A DNA stretch of 64,000 nucleotides from CAUJIW01 sp963205175 (GCA_041060555.1 JBEUDS010000014.1); one strand, 5' to 3'. Positions 14,477-24,014 are shown, counted from the stretch's first letter. The notes: generated by a model from the letters alone, not told the origin. A program made the numbers and translations.

Positions 14477-17049
14477 TCCGGCGCCGGATGACGCGGTCAT
14501 TATCAGCAGGGGTGATGGCCTGCTGCATGGCCCAGACGATGATGCCGTCAACGGCGCGGGCGCAAGGCGAGTCCATGAGCAGCCAGGCGGAGGATATCGT
14601 GGTGACCGCCCAGCGCCTGGCAAACCGTCGCGCCGTCGCGGCGAAGCGCGAGGCCAATGCGATCAGCGACGTGCTGGCGGCCAACGACCTCAACGAACTC
14701 CCCGACCAGAACCTCGCCGAGGCCATGAGCCGGGTGCCGGGCCTCACCGCTTTCCAGGACGAAGGCGCTGGACTGTATATCGGCATGCGGGGCCTCAATC
14801 AGGAGTTCGTCAACCTGACCATGGACGGCCTGGAGGCCTCGTCGCCCTCCCGCACCTGGGACCAGAATCTGCGCGGCGCCAATCTTGAGGCTGTGCCTTC
14901 GAGCTTCATCGACAAGGTCGAGGTCATCAAGAGCGCGACGCCCGACCTTGATGGTGATGCCATCGCCGGAACCGTCAACCTGGTCACGCGCAGCGCGTTG
15001 GATAAGAAAAAATCCTGGCTCTCCCTTGGAGGCTCCGGCGGCTATTACGAGGAAGACGTGCCCCCTGACAACGCCCGGGGCTCTTTCAAGGGCAACCTGT
15101 CCGCCGGACACGCCTTCGGGCCCGATCGCAAGTTCGGCATTGTCCTCGACGCCAATGTCCGCGACGTCCACCGCGACAACCTGAAACCCTACGCCTTCAA
15201 CACCAGTGGCGCGACAGCCGACGTTCTGCCACAGGAAGTGGGCGGCTATTTCTACCAGCGGCATGAAACCAGCTATGGCGTCGCCGGCAAGGTCGAATTC
15301 CGGCCCAGCGACCAGATCCAGGGCTACGTCGGACTCAGCTATTTCGATTCGGAAACCAGGGTCGACAAGAACAAGCACGCGCTCTACGCCGCCCGCTCGG
15401 ATGCGGCCGCCGGAACCTTTACACGGGCCCAGGCCACGGTGCGCAACGACGCCGTCCGCTACGGCGTGGATGGCGCGCTGACCGCAACGGCGGGCATCGA
15501 TGTCACCGTCACTGACCGCGACAGCTTCAGCGTCAAGGGTTCGACCGCCTCAAGCGCGTCCTGGCAGGACGATCCGCGTGTCGACTGGTTCTATAGTGGC
15601 CCGCTGGGCGGCACCTACGACTATGACGGTACCGCCTATACTTACGAACTGGCGCCGGCGAGCTATGACGCCTTCGTCAACCCGTCCTCCTACAGCTTCA
15701 ACGGCTATCGTCACTTCCAGGAACGGCTGGAGAAAGACGTGCACACTGTCCGCGCCGACTGGGAAAGAAAGGCCCCCGAGACGGGCGGCCTGGGCTTCAA
15801 GCTCGGCGGAAAATGGAAGGAAACCTCGGTCGACTACACGTCCAGCTACTTCCGCTGGCGCAACCCAGTCGCCGGCCTCAACCTGCCGCAATTCCTGTCC
15901 GCCGAGGACTATAGCTTCCCGGGCACCAGCAACGCGCGGATTGTGCTCAGTGACATCGCGGCGCTCAGCGCCTATGTCGAGGGGCTGGGCGAAACCAGCT
16001 TCGCCCGGCGGGAAAGCACCGGCAACGGCAACGACTATCAGGTGCGCGAACGGGTCGCGGCCGCCTACGCCCTGCTCAATTACACCAGTGACCGCCTGCA
16101 TGTCGTCGGCGGTGTCCGGTACGAAGCCACCGACACCCGCGCGCTCAATCGCTTCAATCGTGTCGACGATGGCGACATGATCCGCACAGCAGGCCACTAT
16201 GAGGATTTTCTGCCATCCCTTGCCGTCACCTTCACGCCGGGAGATAGCCTGCTGCTACGCTTCGGTGCCAGCCGCACCATCGGCCGGCCAGATATCCGCG
16301 ACCTCGCGCGTGGCGAGACGCCGCCCAAGGACAACGGCGTGTTCGAGCGCGGCAACCCCGACCTCAGGGCGCGCCGCTCGACCAACATCGACGCCGCCGC
16401 CGAATATTACTTCGATGGCGGCAGGAGCCTGATCTCGGTCACCGGTTTCCACAAGGAGATCCGGAACGAGATTTTCGATCTGCAGACACCGTACACCTTC
16501 ACCAACGACCTGGGGGACGATGTCGACTCCTATTTCGTGCAGCCCACCAACGCTGGCCGTGCCCATGTCACCGGCGTCGAGTTCGGCCTGATGAAGGACC
16601 GGCTGGATTTCCTGCCCGGCCCTCTGGCCCACCTCGGCGTCAGCGCGAACGTCACCTTCAACAGCGGCCGCATCGAGCTGCTCGATGCCGCCGGGGCGGT
16701 TGCCCGTCGAACCGCGCCACCAGGCATGTCCAGACGCCTGGCCAATGCCACGCTGTTCTACGAGGATGGAAGACTCTCGGCACGCCTGGCCTGGCGCCAC
16801 GTCAGCCGACAGACCCAGGAACTGAGCATCAACGGCGCCGCCGATCTCATCGTCCACGACTATCAGCAGCTCGATGCCAAGGTCGGTCTTGCCGTGATCG
16901 ATGGTCTGGAGATCATCGGAGAGGTCTGGAATCTCGCAAACAACAAGCAGCGTTTCACTAACGCCAACAAGGTCACCGGCCTGCCTAACTGGTATGAGCA
17001 GGTTCAGTACGGCCGCGCCTGGTGGCTTGGCTTCAAGTGGAAGATGTAA
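14443..17049 (+). CDS. TonB-dependent receptor (TonB-Xanth-Caul type)
   Basis: An 868-aa outer-membrane receptor. The N-terminus carries a long basic leader before a hydrophobic segment ending in ARAQ, then a TonB box (DIVVTAQ). The plug contains LPDQNLAEAMSRVPGL and the hallmark PDLDGDAIAGTVNLVTR of the carbohydrate-associated receptor class of Xanthomonas and Caulobacter. The barrel ends with the aromatic strand WWLGFKWKM. It is followed at short spacing by GDPD, lectin-like and symporter genes, and the ROK regulator is divergent. It probably imports the product of the secreted phosphodiesterases or a sugar/polyol phosphodiester. The start at 14443 has a weak ribosome-binding site; the next in-frame ATG is 16 codons in. 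Confidence 0.9.
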   Translation: MEQGEIERRRVIRRRMTRSLSAGVMACCMAQTMMPSTARAQGESMSSQAEDIVVTAQRLANRRAVAAKREANAISDVLAANDLNELPDQNLAEAMSRVPGLTAFQDEGAGLYIGMRGLNQEFVNLTMDGLEASSPSRTWDQNLRGANLEAVPSSFIDKVEVIKSATPDLDGDAIAGTVNLVTRSALDKKKSWLSLGGSGGYYEEDVPPDNARGSFKGNLSAGHAFGPDRKFGIVLDANVRDVHRDNLKPYAFNTSGATADVLPQEVGGYFYQRHETSYGVAGKVEFRPSDQIQGYVGLSYFDSETRVDKNKHALYAARSDAAAGTFTRAQATVRNDAVRYGVDGALTATAGIDVTVTDRDSFSVKGSTASSASWQDDPRVDWFYSGPLGGTYDYDGTAYTYELAPASYDAFVNPSSYSFNGYRHFQERLEKDVHTVRADWERKAPETGGLGFKLGGKWKETSVDYTSSYFRWRNPVAGLNLPQFLSAEDYSFPGTSNARIVLSDIAALSAYVEGLGETSFARRESTGNGNDYQVRERVAAAYALLNYTSDRLHVVGGVRYEATDTRALNRFNRVDDGDMIRTAGHYEDFLPSLAVTFTPGDSLLLRFGASRTIGRPDIRDLARGETPPKDNGVFERGNPDLRARRSTNIDAAAEYYFDGGRSLISVTGFHKEIRNEIFDLQTPYTFTNDLGDDVDSYFVQPTNAGRAHVTGVEFGLMKDRLDFLPGPLAHLGVSANVTFNSGRIELLDAAGAVARRTAPPGMSRRLANATLFYEDGRLSARLAWRHVSRQTQELSINGAADLIVHDYQQLDAKVGLAVIDGLEIIGEVWNLANNKQRFTNANKVTGLPNWYEQVQYGRAWWLGFKWKM

Positions 17050-17116
17050 GCGCCCGCAGTACCGGTGGATGCCGGCCCGGGCAATGACCCTTCCCTTCCA
17101 AGATCGAGGAACGCCC

Positions 17117-18199
17117 ATGAGACGCTCGCTGTTCGCCATCACCTGTCTGCTCCTGTCGACGTTCCCTGTTCATGCCGAGGCAATCTACGACGTCGACAAG
17201 GTCATGGCGGCGCTTCGTTCTACGCCGGCCGACCTGGTGCTGCTCACGCCACATCGTGGCCTCTGGGAGGACGTGCCGGAGAATACGATCGACGCGGTCG
17301 AGCGTGCGCTGCGTGCCGGTTTCGAGACGGTGGAAATCGACGTCCGGCTCAACGGCAGCGGCACGCCCTGGCTGATGCATGATTACAATCTGGACCGTCT
17401 GACCGAAGCGCACGGGCCACTCGCCTCCTACCGGGACGCGACGCTCGAAACGGTCCGCCTGCGCGATCGCCACGGCATCGTCACGGATCATCAGCTTGTA
17501 TCGCTGGAAGCCATGTTCCGCTTTTTTGCGGGATACCTGTCTGACGCCAGCGAGCACACGACCCGCTTGCGCGGTGCGGTGCTGATCATCGACCTCAAGA
17601 GCCCGCCTGGCGGCGACCCGAAGGCCGGGTCCGTATCGGGGTATCAGGCCCTCAAGGCCTCGTGGGCAGTGCTCAGGCGGATCGAGCAGGCCACCGGTGT
17701 TCCACTGCGCCGGGCTACTGTGTTCAAGCTCAAGGCAAAGGAAATCCCCTCACCGGAGGTGCTGGCGAACGACCTCGCGCTGACGGCGAACGATGTATTT
17801 CACTTCATGCCGGTGATGCATCCGGATGACGAGCCGAATGGGGATCGCGTGCTCGCACAATATTTCGACAGCCCCCACGCCATCGGCTTTGAGGCCGTGA
17901 TGGAATCCAGCACCCAGAAGACGGCGGCAAAATGGATCGAACGCCTGAAGCAGGCCGGCAGAACCGTACCGGGGTTTCCGGGCTGGAATGATTACCCCGA
18001 GGGAGTGGCGTTCTCCAGCGGGCTGTGCTGCATGAGCCGCAACACCGACGCCGACGACACGTCCCGAAACCTGGATTACTCCGGCAGCTTCGAATACCAG
18101 CTCCAGATCGGCGCGAACTGGATCACCGCGGATACGGTCGAGTTCCTCCACAGTTATCTGGCGGCACGTCATCTCAGAAATCTCGATCAACTGCGATAG
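17117..18199 (+). CDS. Secreted glycerophosphodiester phosphodiesterase family protein
   Basis: A 360-aa GDPD-family protein with a signal peptide (MRRSLFAITCLLLSTFPVHA). Catalytic motifs are present in order: LLTPHRGLWEDVPENT (first His, Arg and the Glu-Asn pair), VEIDVRLNGSG (metal-binding Glu and Asp) and WLMHDYNLDR (second His). The enzyme hydrolyses glycerophosphodiesters to sn-glycerol 3-phosphate and an alcohol, here outside the cytoplasm. The ATG follows GAGGA at good spacing. It lies between the receptor and the lectin-like gene in an apparent operon. Together with the PI-PLC-like enzyme it could degrade deacylated phosphoinositides; the substrate is inferred only. Confidence 0.88.
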   Translation: MRRSLFAITCLLLSTFPVHAEAIYDVDKVMAALRSTPADLVLLTPHRGLWEDVPENTIDAVERALRAGFETVEIDVRLNGSGTPWLMHDYNLDRLTEAHGPLASYRDATLETVRLRDRHGIVTDHQLVSLEAMFRFFAGYLSDASEHTTRLRGAVLIIDLKSPPGGDPKAGSVSGYQALKASWAVLRRIEQATGVPLRRATVFKLKAKEIPSPEVLANDLALTANDVFHFMPVMHPDDEPNGDRVLAQYFDSPHAIGFEAVMESSTQKTAAKWIERLKQAGRTVPGFPGWNDYPEGVAFSSGLCCMSRNTDADDTSRNLDYSGSFEYQLQIGANWITADTVEFLHSYLAARHLRNLDQLR

Positions 18200-18218
18200 G
18201 TACAGTCGGGAGACCACC

Positions 18219-19727
18219 ATGGTAATCAGCCACATGCGTATCGGCATCCACTATCGCCGGCTGCTCCTGCTGACCGCGCTGATCGGCGCCAGCGGCGGCG
18301 CACAGGCGACATGCACCGATATTGTGTCGTGCACGCGGGCAGCCCAGGCCGCCCTTCAGGCTCGCATTCAGGTCTGGAACGAAGCTGCCTGCGGCAACAC
18401 CCAGGGGCGCGGCTGCCTCATCATCTCGGACGCCGGCAACCAGCGACGCACGCAGTCGCTACCCGAAAATGCCAGCATGGCGTCCACGTCGACCCCGCCC
18501 CATGCCTATCTTGTCCAGAATGACAAGAGCCGGGATATCCGTTTCCTGCCATTGAATATCGATCTGGGCACCATGGGCGAAAACCCCGGCGGCGGCTCTA
18601 CGGTTGTCATGATCTACTATACGGATGCCCCGCGCGACCCGGACAAACTCTACACGCTGTTCAGCGCCGCCTTCCAACGCGCGGGCAAGGCACCGCTGGC
18701 GGCGACAATGGTGGCGTTCGGCATCAAGGGGAACAAGCTGCTGGTCGGTCGTGGCGGTCCCGTCGGCCAGGACCGATCGCACTGGCTCCCGCTGTGGGAT
18801 CCGTCCATACCGGCAACGCCGGATACGCCGGCATGGGTGGCGCTCGCCGCGACATTCCAGAAGGATGGCAAACTGCGAGTCGATCAGGTCCATCGTCCCG
18901 ACGGTGCTCGTCCGGTCACCATGCAGTCCAGCCTCATCGAAACCGGCTGGCCGATTACCGCCTACCCTGATGGCCGTCAGCCCAAGACTTTCCTGCCGGC
19001 CAACAAGGCGTTGCTGGGCTCGATGGACTATTCGAACGACCGTCTGGCGGCGCCCGTGCTGCCCGGCCTTGGCGGGGTCCACCTTTTCAGACGCGCGCTC
19101 ACACCACAGGAGCTTCGCGGGTGGATCGAGACAGCCCTCCACATCTCGCTGAACCCGCGCAGTCCTTACACGCTGACGCCGTGTAACACCGGCAGGCACC
19201 TGAACGGCAGCGAACGGCAGGAAGCGCGTGCCATCACCGTCTGCGGCAACAAGGAGTCCCCGGCGCCGGAAATCCTCAGTGCCGACCGTCCTTATACACT
19301 GGCGGTCACGGCCGATCCGGAGGTCAATCTTGAGGCCGGCATGCCGGGGGAACCGGTACGGACCGCGCGCGGACATTGTGGCCCCGCCTACCCGATGCGT
19401 CAGCAATGGACGGTGGTAAAGCGTGAGGCACTGCGCAAGCTCGGACCAGGTAACTACATCCTCTTCAACGAGGCGACCAACACCGTACTGACCGAACGCG
19501 GCGGCCGCCTGTACAGCGAGACGCTCATCGAACCCCAGCTGGCGCCAGCACAGATATGGCACGCCTATTACCCGACGGACTCCACAGCGCAGGGATTCAG
19601 GCTGTTGTCGTCCAGCAGCGGCATGGTGCTGACGGTTCGCCAGGAAGGTGACAGTTATCAGCCGATGCTCGACGCGCCGGAAAAAGCGCAATGGCATCCC
19701 GCCTGGTATATCGCGCCATTCTGCTGA
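18219..19727 (+). CDS. Secreted protein with LamG-like and beta-trefoil-like domains
   Basis: A 502-aa exported protein with signal sequence about residues 8-30 (LLLLTALIGASGGAQAT). Residues about 80-310 resemble a concanavalin-A-like/LamG fold, ending in the typical phrase VHLFRRALTPQELRGW. The C-terminal 120 residues (from about QQWTVVKREAL through NYILFNEATNTVLTE and FRLLSSSSGMVLTV) read like a ricin-type beta-trefoil. Such domains bind carbohydrates; no catalytic motif was recognised. Paired cysteines suggest periplasmic or surface disulfides. ATG 18219 follows GGGAGA. The 3' end overlaps the symporter ORF. It may be a substrate-binding partner of the receptor locus. Fold assignment is by eye. 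Confidence 0.6.
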   Translation: MVISHMRIGIHYRRLLLLTALIGASGGAQATCTDIVSCTRAAQAALQARIQVWNEAACGNTQGRGCLIISDAGNQRRTQSLPENASMASTSTPPHAYLVQNDKSRDIRFLPLNIDLGTMGENPGGGSTVVMIYYTDAPRDPDKLYTLFSAAFQRAGKAPLAATMVAFGIKGNKLLVGRGGPVGQDRSHWLPLWDPSIPATPDTPAWVALAATFQKDGKLRVDQVHRPDGARPVTMQSSLIETGWPITAYPDGRQPKTFLPANKALLGSMDYSNDRLAAPVLPGLGGVHLFRRALTPQELRGWIETALHISLNPRSPYTLTPCNTGRHLNGSERQEARAITVCGNKESPAPEILSADRPYTLAVTADPEVNLEAGMPGEPVRTARGHCGPAYPMRQQWTVVKREALRKLGPGNYILFNEATNTVLTERGGRLYSETLIEPQLAPAQIWHAYYPTDSTAQGFRLLSSSSGMVLTVRQEGDSYQPMLDAPEKAQWHPAWYIAPFC

Positions 19728-21124
19728 CACCGCCGGCGGCTTCACACCCCCGCCACACGGAACTGCGATGGGAGCAGGCATTGAACGGCAGGAGGTGTGC
19801 CATCCTGGGACGTGCGGAGAACCGCGCTGAAACGCTCGTCTACGGCCTTGCTCACCTCGGCAAGAGCCTGTTCTGGTACACCAGCGAACTGCTGTTCGCC
19901 TACTTCCTCACCGAGATCGTCGGCCTGTCCCCACCTCACATGGGGGCTGTCATCGCCAGCGGGTTCGTGCTCAGTGCCGCCATCGATCTCCTCATTGGCC
20001 GCGGACTGGCGGGATATCTGGCAAGCGCCGCGTCAGCCAGCCGCCTGCAACTCGTCGGCGCAGTGATCTGCTCGATCAGTCTGATCGCGGTCTTCGTGGG
20101 CGCCTGGCTACCGGCGCACTGCCGCTTCGGCTACGCGCTCGCGACCAGTATCACCTTCCGTCTCGGCTTCGCCACCTACGACATCCCGCAGAACGCGCTG
20201 ATGGCGCTGGCGACGCAGGATAGACCTGGCCGGTTGCGCCTGGCCTCCATCCGCATCTGGTTCAGCGGTGCCGCGACGCTGGTTGTCGCCACGACCATCG
20301 GCCCCCTGGTCGCGCAGCGGGGCGCCCCGGACGCTGTCACCTTTCTCCTGGGGCTCGCGGCGCTGTTCGCGCTGGCCGCCATCGGCAGTGCCTGGCTGCT
20401 GGCACGTCTGTGGCACCACCCGCCGCCGCCCGCCACACCTGCCGCCGCACCGCCGGTGCCGCCACCGACATTGCCCTCCGCCACCCGCGGGCGACTGCCT
20501 CCCGACTTCCGGCTGCTTCTGCTGGTCATGGTCGCGACCTCGATGTTCACGCCGGCGTTCGGGAAACTGGAGCCTTATTTCGCCGCCTACGCCCTGCGTT
20601 CCGCCTGGTGGGGCGGTGCCGTGATCATGCTGATGGCGGTGGGCATCGTGGTCGGTCAGCCCCTCTGGTTACGTCTGAGCGCGCGAACACCTGGCGGCAA
20701 GGTGATGTTGGCCAATGCCTTGCTTCAGGTCGTGGCGCTGACGATCTTCTGGTCTGCCGGTGCCCGCTGCCCCGCCACCTCGGCGGGCGCGGCCTTCCTG
20801 TTCGGACTCGGCAACGGTGGCGTCGGCATGGTCCAGTGGGCAGCCTTCAGCGAAACAGTGGCACGCCTCGGCCGGCACCGCGCCGGATTCAGTTACGGGC
20901 TGTTCGCAGCCACAAGCAAGCTGTCCCTGGCCGCCGGCGGCCTGTTGCTCGCCACCGCGCTGGGTGGCGTCGCCTTTCGTGACGGCGACAGCGAGGCACT
21001 GATTTGCCTGATGGCCGTCCTGCCAGGCATGGGAGCGCTGTGCTGCGTGGTCGCCGGCTTCGGCTTGTTCATCATCGAGCGCGAACGGGGCTCTGGCCCG
21101 ATCAACGAGGCTACGAACTCCTAG
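19691..21124 (+). CDS. MFS transporter, GPH (MelB-like) cation symporter type
   Basis: A polytopic inner-membrane transporter of about 12 helices. Recognisable MFS_2/GPH features include a first helix beginning LVYGLAHLGKSLFWYTSELL, the conserved FRLGFATYDIPQNALMAL region and a central proline-rich loop (PPPPATPAAAPPVPPP) between the two halves. GPH symporters carry glycosides, pentosides, hexuronides and related polyols with a cation. The start is uncertain: ATG 19691 overlaps the preceding gene by 37 nt, while a TTG at 19781 would avoid the overlap and leave a normal short N-terminus. It is the last gene of the receptor operon. The likely role is uptake of the sugar or cyclitol released by the phosphodiesterases. 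Confidence 0.82.
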   Translation: MASRLVYRAILLTPPAASHPRHTELRWEQALNGRRCAILGRAENRAETLVYGLAHLGKSLFWYTSELLFAYFLTEIVGLSPPHMGAVIASGFVLSAAIDLLIGRGLAGYLASAASASRLQLVGAVICSISLIAVFVGAWLPAHCRFGYALATSITFRLGFATYDIPQNALMALATQDRPGRLRLASIRIWFSGAATLVVATTIGPLVAQRGAPDAVTFLLGLAALFALAAIGSAWLLARLWHHPPPPATPAAAPPVPPPTLPSATRGRLPPDFRLLLLVMVATSMFTPAFGKLEPYFAAYALRSAWWGGAVIMLMAVGIVVGQPLWLRLSARTPGGKVMLANALLQVVALTIFWSAGARCPATSAGAAFLFGLGNGGVGMVQWAAFSETVARLGRHRAGFSYGLFAATSKLSLAAGGLLLATALGGVAFRDGDSEALICLMAVLPGMGALCCVVAGFGLFIIERERGSGPINEATNS

Positions 21125-21314
21125 AGTCTGTATCAGTTCGTGGCTCTGGGAAAATTTCCGGATGCCGAATGCCAGGTTTCAGAATTCCCGTTGGAATGCA
21201 CTTATGAGGTGATCCCGCCTGTTTGGACGGTCTGGCGGTCAGCGAGGCCATCACGGCAGACAGCCGCTCAATCCGTCCGGGCGGGCGCCTGCCTCGCGGA
21301 CGACGGTGCGCCGC

Positions 21315-22547
21315 CTACCAGCGGGCCGGCAGTTGCGTCAGCCCCCGGAACAGGAAATTGTCCCGCCAGGTCGCGGCCTGCAGGTTCAGCTGCATGTGCG
21401 GGATCACGGTCGCCAGATGCTCGAACGTCACTCGCCCCTCGATGCGGGCCAGCTCGGCGCCGACACAGAAATGGATGCCGCCACCGAACGACAGATGGTC
21501 AGCCGCTCCGCGACGGATATCGAATGCGTCCGGATCGGCGAACTTGCGGCCATCGCGATTTGCGGCGCCGATCAGGGTCAGCACACGCTGCCCCGACTTG
21601 ACGGGCTGCCCGTCGATCACGGTGTCCTGAAGCGCCGTCCGGTAGGTCGCCACCAGCGAACTCTCATAGCGCAACGCCTCCTCAACGGCCGAGGCCGCCA
21701 GCCGGGCCGGATCGGCGACGAGGGCCTGCCATTGGTCGGAGCACCGATGCAGGTGATAGAGGCCATTGCCGATAATGTTGGCGGTCGTCTCGAAGCCCGC
21801 ACCGAACAGCGCGATGGCCACTGTGGTGGCCTCGTGCACGGACAAGCCGTCCGGCATCGACTCCGTGTTGGCCAGCGATGTCAGCAGATCCTCACGCGGG
21901 CAGCGCCGGCGTTCCTCGAACCGGGCCAGGAAAAACGCCTCCAGTTCCAGAATACGACGGTCGGCCAGCGCCAGCTCCTGCGCCGAGAGCTTGCGCGCCT
22001 CGAACACCACGAAGGCCTCGGGAATGCCGGCCACCAGATCGGCGATCGCCGGATCATGATAGTCGATCCCCATCAGATCGCAGATCACCATGACCGGCAG
22101 CCGGTAGGCGAACTGCGCCATCAGTTCCGCCTCGCCGTCGGCCACGAATGCCGCCGTGAGTTCCTGGCAGATGGCCCGGACGCGCGGCTCCATCGCCCGG
22201 ACACGCCTGGCACTGAGCGCGCCGGTCACCAGGCCCCGAATACGGGTATGTTGCGGCGGATCCTGGGAGATGAAGACCTCCGACAGCCAGCGATAGGCCG
22301 GGTGATCGGTGAGTCGGAAGCCCGGGCCGTAGAAGGCTGACAGGTTCCGTTCGAAATCACCGGTGCCGAAGTCCTTGCGGTTCATCAGCACCTCGCGGAC
22401 ATGGTCGTAGCGCGACACCACCCAATAGCCAGTACCGGACCAGTGGAACGGGTCGTTCTCCCGCAACGCGGCAAAGGTGGGATAGGGATCCGTGATCAGC
22501 TCGGGCGCCATCGGATCGAAAGAGGCAATCGGCTCATGCGCGTTCAT
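21315..22547 (-). CDS. Cytochrome P450 (class I bacterial, CYP105/107-like layout)
   Basis: A 410-aa soluble P450 monooxygenase. I-helix oxygen-activation motif AGFETT at residues 250-255; K-helix EALR at 290-293; heme-binding loop FGGGIHFCVG at 354-363 with Cys361 as the thiolate ligand. Length and motifs match soluble bacterial P450s that need a ferredoxin and reductase, neither of which is encoded in the window. It is the last gene of a minus-strand operon (MBL hydrolase, YbaK-like, P450); GGGGAG precedes the ATG. It probably hydroxylates the substrate or an intermediate of the surrounding TetR-linked catabolic cluster. The substrate is unknown. Confidence 0.95.
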   Translation of the reverse strand: MNAHEPIASFDPMAPELITDPYPTFAALRENDPFHWSGTGYWVVSRYDHVREVLMNRKDFGTGDFERNLSAFYGPGFRLTDHPAYRWLSEVFISQDPPQHTRIRGLVTGALSARRVRAMEPRVRAICQELTAAFVADGEAELMAQFAYRLPVMVICDLMGIDYHDPAIADLVAGIPEAFVVFEARKLSAQELALADRRILELEAFFLARFEERRRCPREDLLTSLANTESMPDGLSVHEATTVAIALFGAGFETTANIIGNGLYHLHRCSDQWQALVADPARLAASAVEEALRYESSLVATYRTALQDTVIDGQPVKSGQRVLTLIGAANRDGRKFADPDAFDIRRGAADHLSFGGGIHFCVGAELARIEGRVTFEHLATVIPHMQLNLQAATWRDNFLFRGLTQLPARW

Positions 22548-22590
22548 TGAATACTCCCCGTTTCTTCTGTCTTATGTCGCAATCCCGGCT

Positions 22591-23058
22591 TCAGTCCGCC
22601 GTGGCCCGCACCAGATCGGCCCATGCCCCAGCCGCCAGCGCCGCCAGACGATCCGGCGTCAGCTCGACGAAACTGTTGGGCGCACCGGCAGCGGGAAAAA
22701 CCGTGCCATGGGCACGCAAGGCGTAATCGCAATAGACCGGCATCGGTTCAGGCAGCCCGAAGGGGCAGACACCGCCGGGCGGATGGCCGGTCAGGCGCTC
22801 GACCGCCCCGGCATCCAGCATCCGCGCCTTGACGCCGAACAGTGCCCGGCACTTCGCATTGTCCAGCCGCGCGTCGCCGGGGATCACCACCAGCGCTGGT
22901 CGCCCGACATGGAGGGCCAGCGTCTTGGCAATCCGGCACGGCAAGACGCCCAGGGCCGCAGCCGCCTCGTCAACCGTCGCCGTGCTCTGCGCCGCTTCCC
23001 GGACACGGATGTCGGGCGCTTGCTGCTGGAAAAACCGTCGCACGGAGTCGATACTCAT
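22591..23058 (-). CDS. YbaK/EbsC-family aminoacyl-tRNA deacylase-like protein
   Basis: A 155-aa protein of the YbaK/ProX editing-domain family, which hydrolyses mischarged aminoacyl-tRNAs (for example Cys-tRNAPro). Family marks are RIAKTLALHVG with the conserved Lys, PGDARLDNAKCRALFG, the loop TGHPPGGVCPFGL and a terminal NSFVELTPDRLA. It stands alone without a synthetase domain. Its place between the MBL hydrolase and P450 genes of a catabolic operon (about 50 and 43 nt gaps) is unexpected. It may act in trans editing, or be a repurposed hydrolase for an acyl or amino-acyl intermediate. The family is clear; the role here is unknown. Confidence 0.88.
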   Translation of the reverse strand: MSIDSVRRFFQQQAPDIRVREAAQSTATVDEAAAALGVLPCRIAKTLALHVGRPALVVIPGDARLDNAKCRALFGVKARMLDAGAVERLTGHPPGGVCPFGLPEPMPVYCDYALRAHGTVFPAAGAPNSFVELTPDRLAALAAGAWADLVRATAD

Positions 23059-23108
23059 GGTGAAGACGCTTTCCTTGTGCTGCCTGCCGCCGCTGGTGGG
23101 GCTCGGGA

Positions 23109-24014
23109 TCAGCCGTCCGCCAGGGGGCGCAATACCGGCCGGAAGCCGGCGCCTTCCCGCATCACCCGCACCACATGCTGCCCGCCGAAATGCGCGGGCA
23201 CGACCAATGCCTCGCGCACGGCGGCGTCCTCCAGCACCTGGCGCCGGCTCTGTCGCGCCATCTCGGCATCCTCGCAGAAAATGCTGTTCCAGTCGGGCCG
23301 GAAGATCTGCGCCGGATGGTGCATGATATCGCCGACGAACAGCGCGAGATCGTCGCCGTCGCTGACTTCCATCACCATACTGCCGGGCGTGTGGCCGGGG
23401 CGCGCGTGCAGCACGATGCCAGGGGCGACCTCGAAGCCGTCATACGCCCACTCGGCCCGGCCCGCCTCGATGATCGGCCGCACACTGTCCTCGAACATCC
23501 CGGCATTGACCGCGGTGCCAATCGTGCCGGGACCGGCGGTTGTCATCCTCGGGTCCCAGTAATCGCGGTCGGCGGCGGGCAGGACATAGCGTGCGTTGCG
23601 GAATGTCGGTTGCCAGACGCCATCGATCAGGCGCGTGTTCCAGCCGACATGGTCGACATGGATGTGGGAGCAGACGACGACATCAATGTCGCCGGGCTGA
23701 TAGCCCGCCCGCGCCAGCCGTTGGAGGAAGTCGGTCTGCAGGTTGCCGAAGACCGGCAGGTTGGGGCGATCCTTGTCGTTGCCGGCACCGGTATCGAACA
23801 GAATGCGCCGCCGCCCGGTGTCCAGCACCCAGCTCTGCAAGAATGCGAACAACTTGCCTGAAGCGGGGTCGAAGAACTCCGGCACGAACTGTTCTTCATG
23901 ACACTGCCACGCCGCCACCTCGAAGCCCTGGAACAGATAGTCGGGCGGCGCGAAGGTGCCCTGCCACTCCTCGATACGACTGACGCGAATGTCGCCAATG
24001 CGAAAACTGTCCAC
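23109..24014 (-). CDS. MBL-fold metallo-hydrolase (lactonase/esterase-like)
   Basis: About 301 aa with the metallo-beta-lactamase fold. The zinc-binding motif HxHxDH is present as SHIHVDHVGW, followed by further ligands in RPGHTPGSMVME, FVGDIMHHPAQ and VPAHFGGQHV. It resembles quorum-quenching lactonase and AHL-lactonase-like hydrolases, so a lactone or ester from Baeyer-Villiger oxidation is a possible substrate (inference). The start chosen is the GTG at 24014, directly after a GGGGGGAGG run; an in-frame GTG at 24065 would add 17 residues without clear homology. It is the first gene of the MBL, YbaK, P450 operon and divergent from the TetR gene, with an operator-like element between them. 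Confidence 0.85.
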   Translation of the reverse strand: MDSFRIGDIRVSRIEEWQGTFAPPDYLFQGFEVAAWQCHEEQFVPEFFDPASGKLFAFLQSWVLDTGRRRILFDTGAGNDKDRPNLPVFGNLQTDFLQRLARAGYQPGDIDVVVCSHIHVDHVGWNTRLIDGVWQPTFRNARYVLPAADRDYWDPRMTTAGPGTIGTAVNAGMFEDSVRPIIEAGRAEWAYDGFEVAPGIVLHARPGHTPGSMVMEVSDGDDLALFVGDIMHHPAQIFRPDWNSIFCEDAEMARQSRRQVLEDAAVREALVVPAHFGGQHVVRVMREGAGFRPVLRPLADG

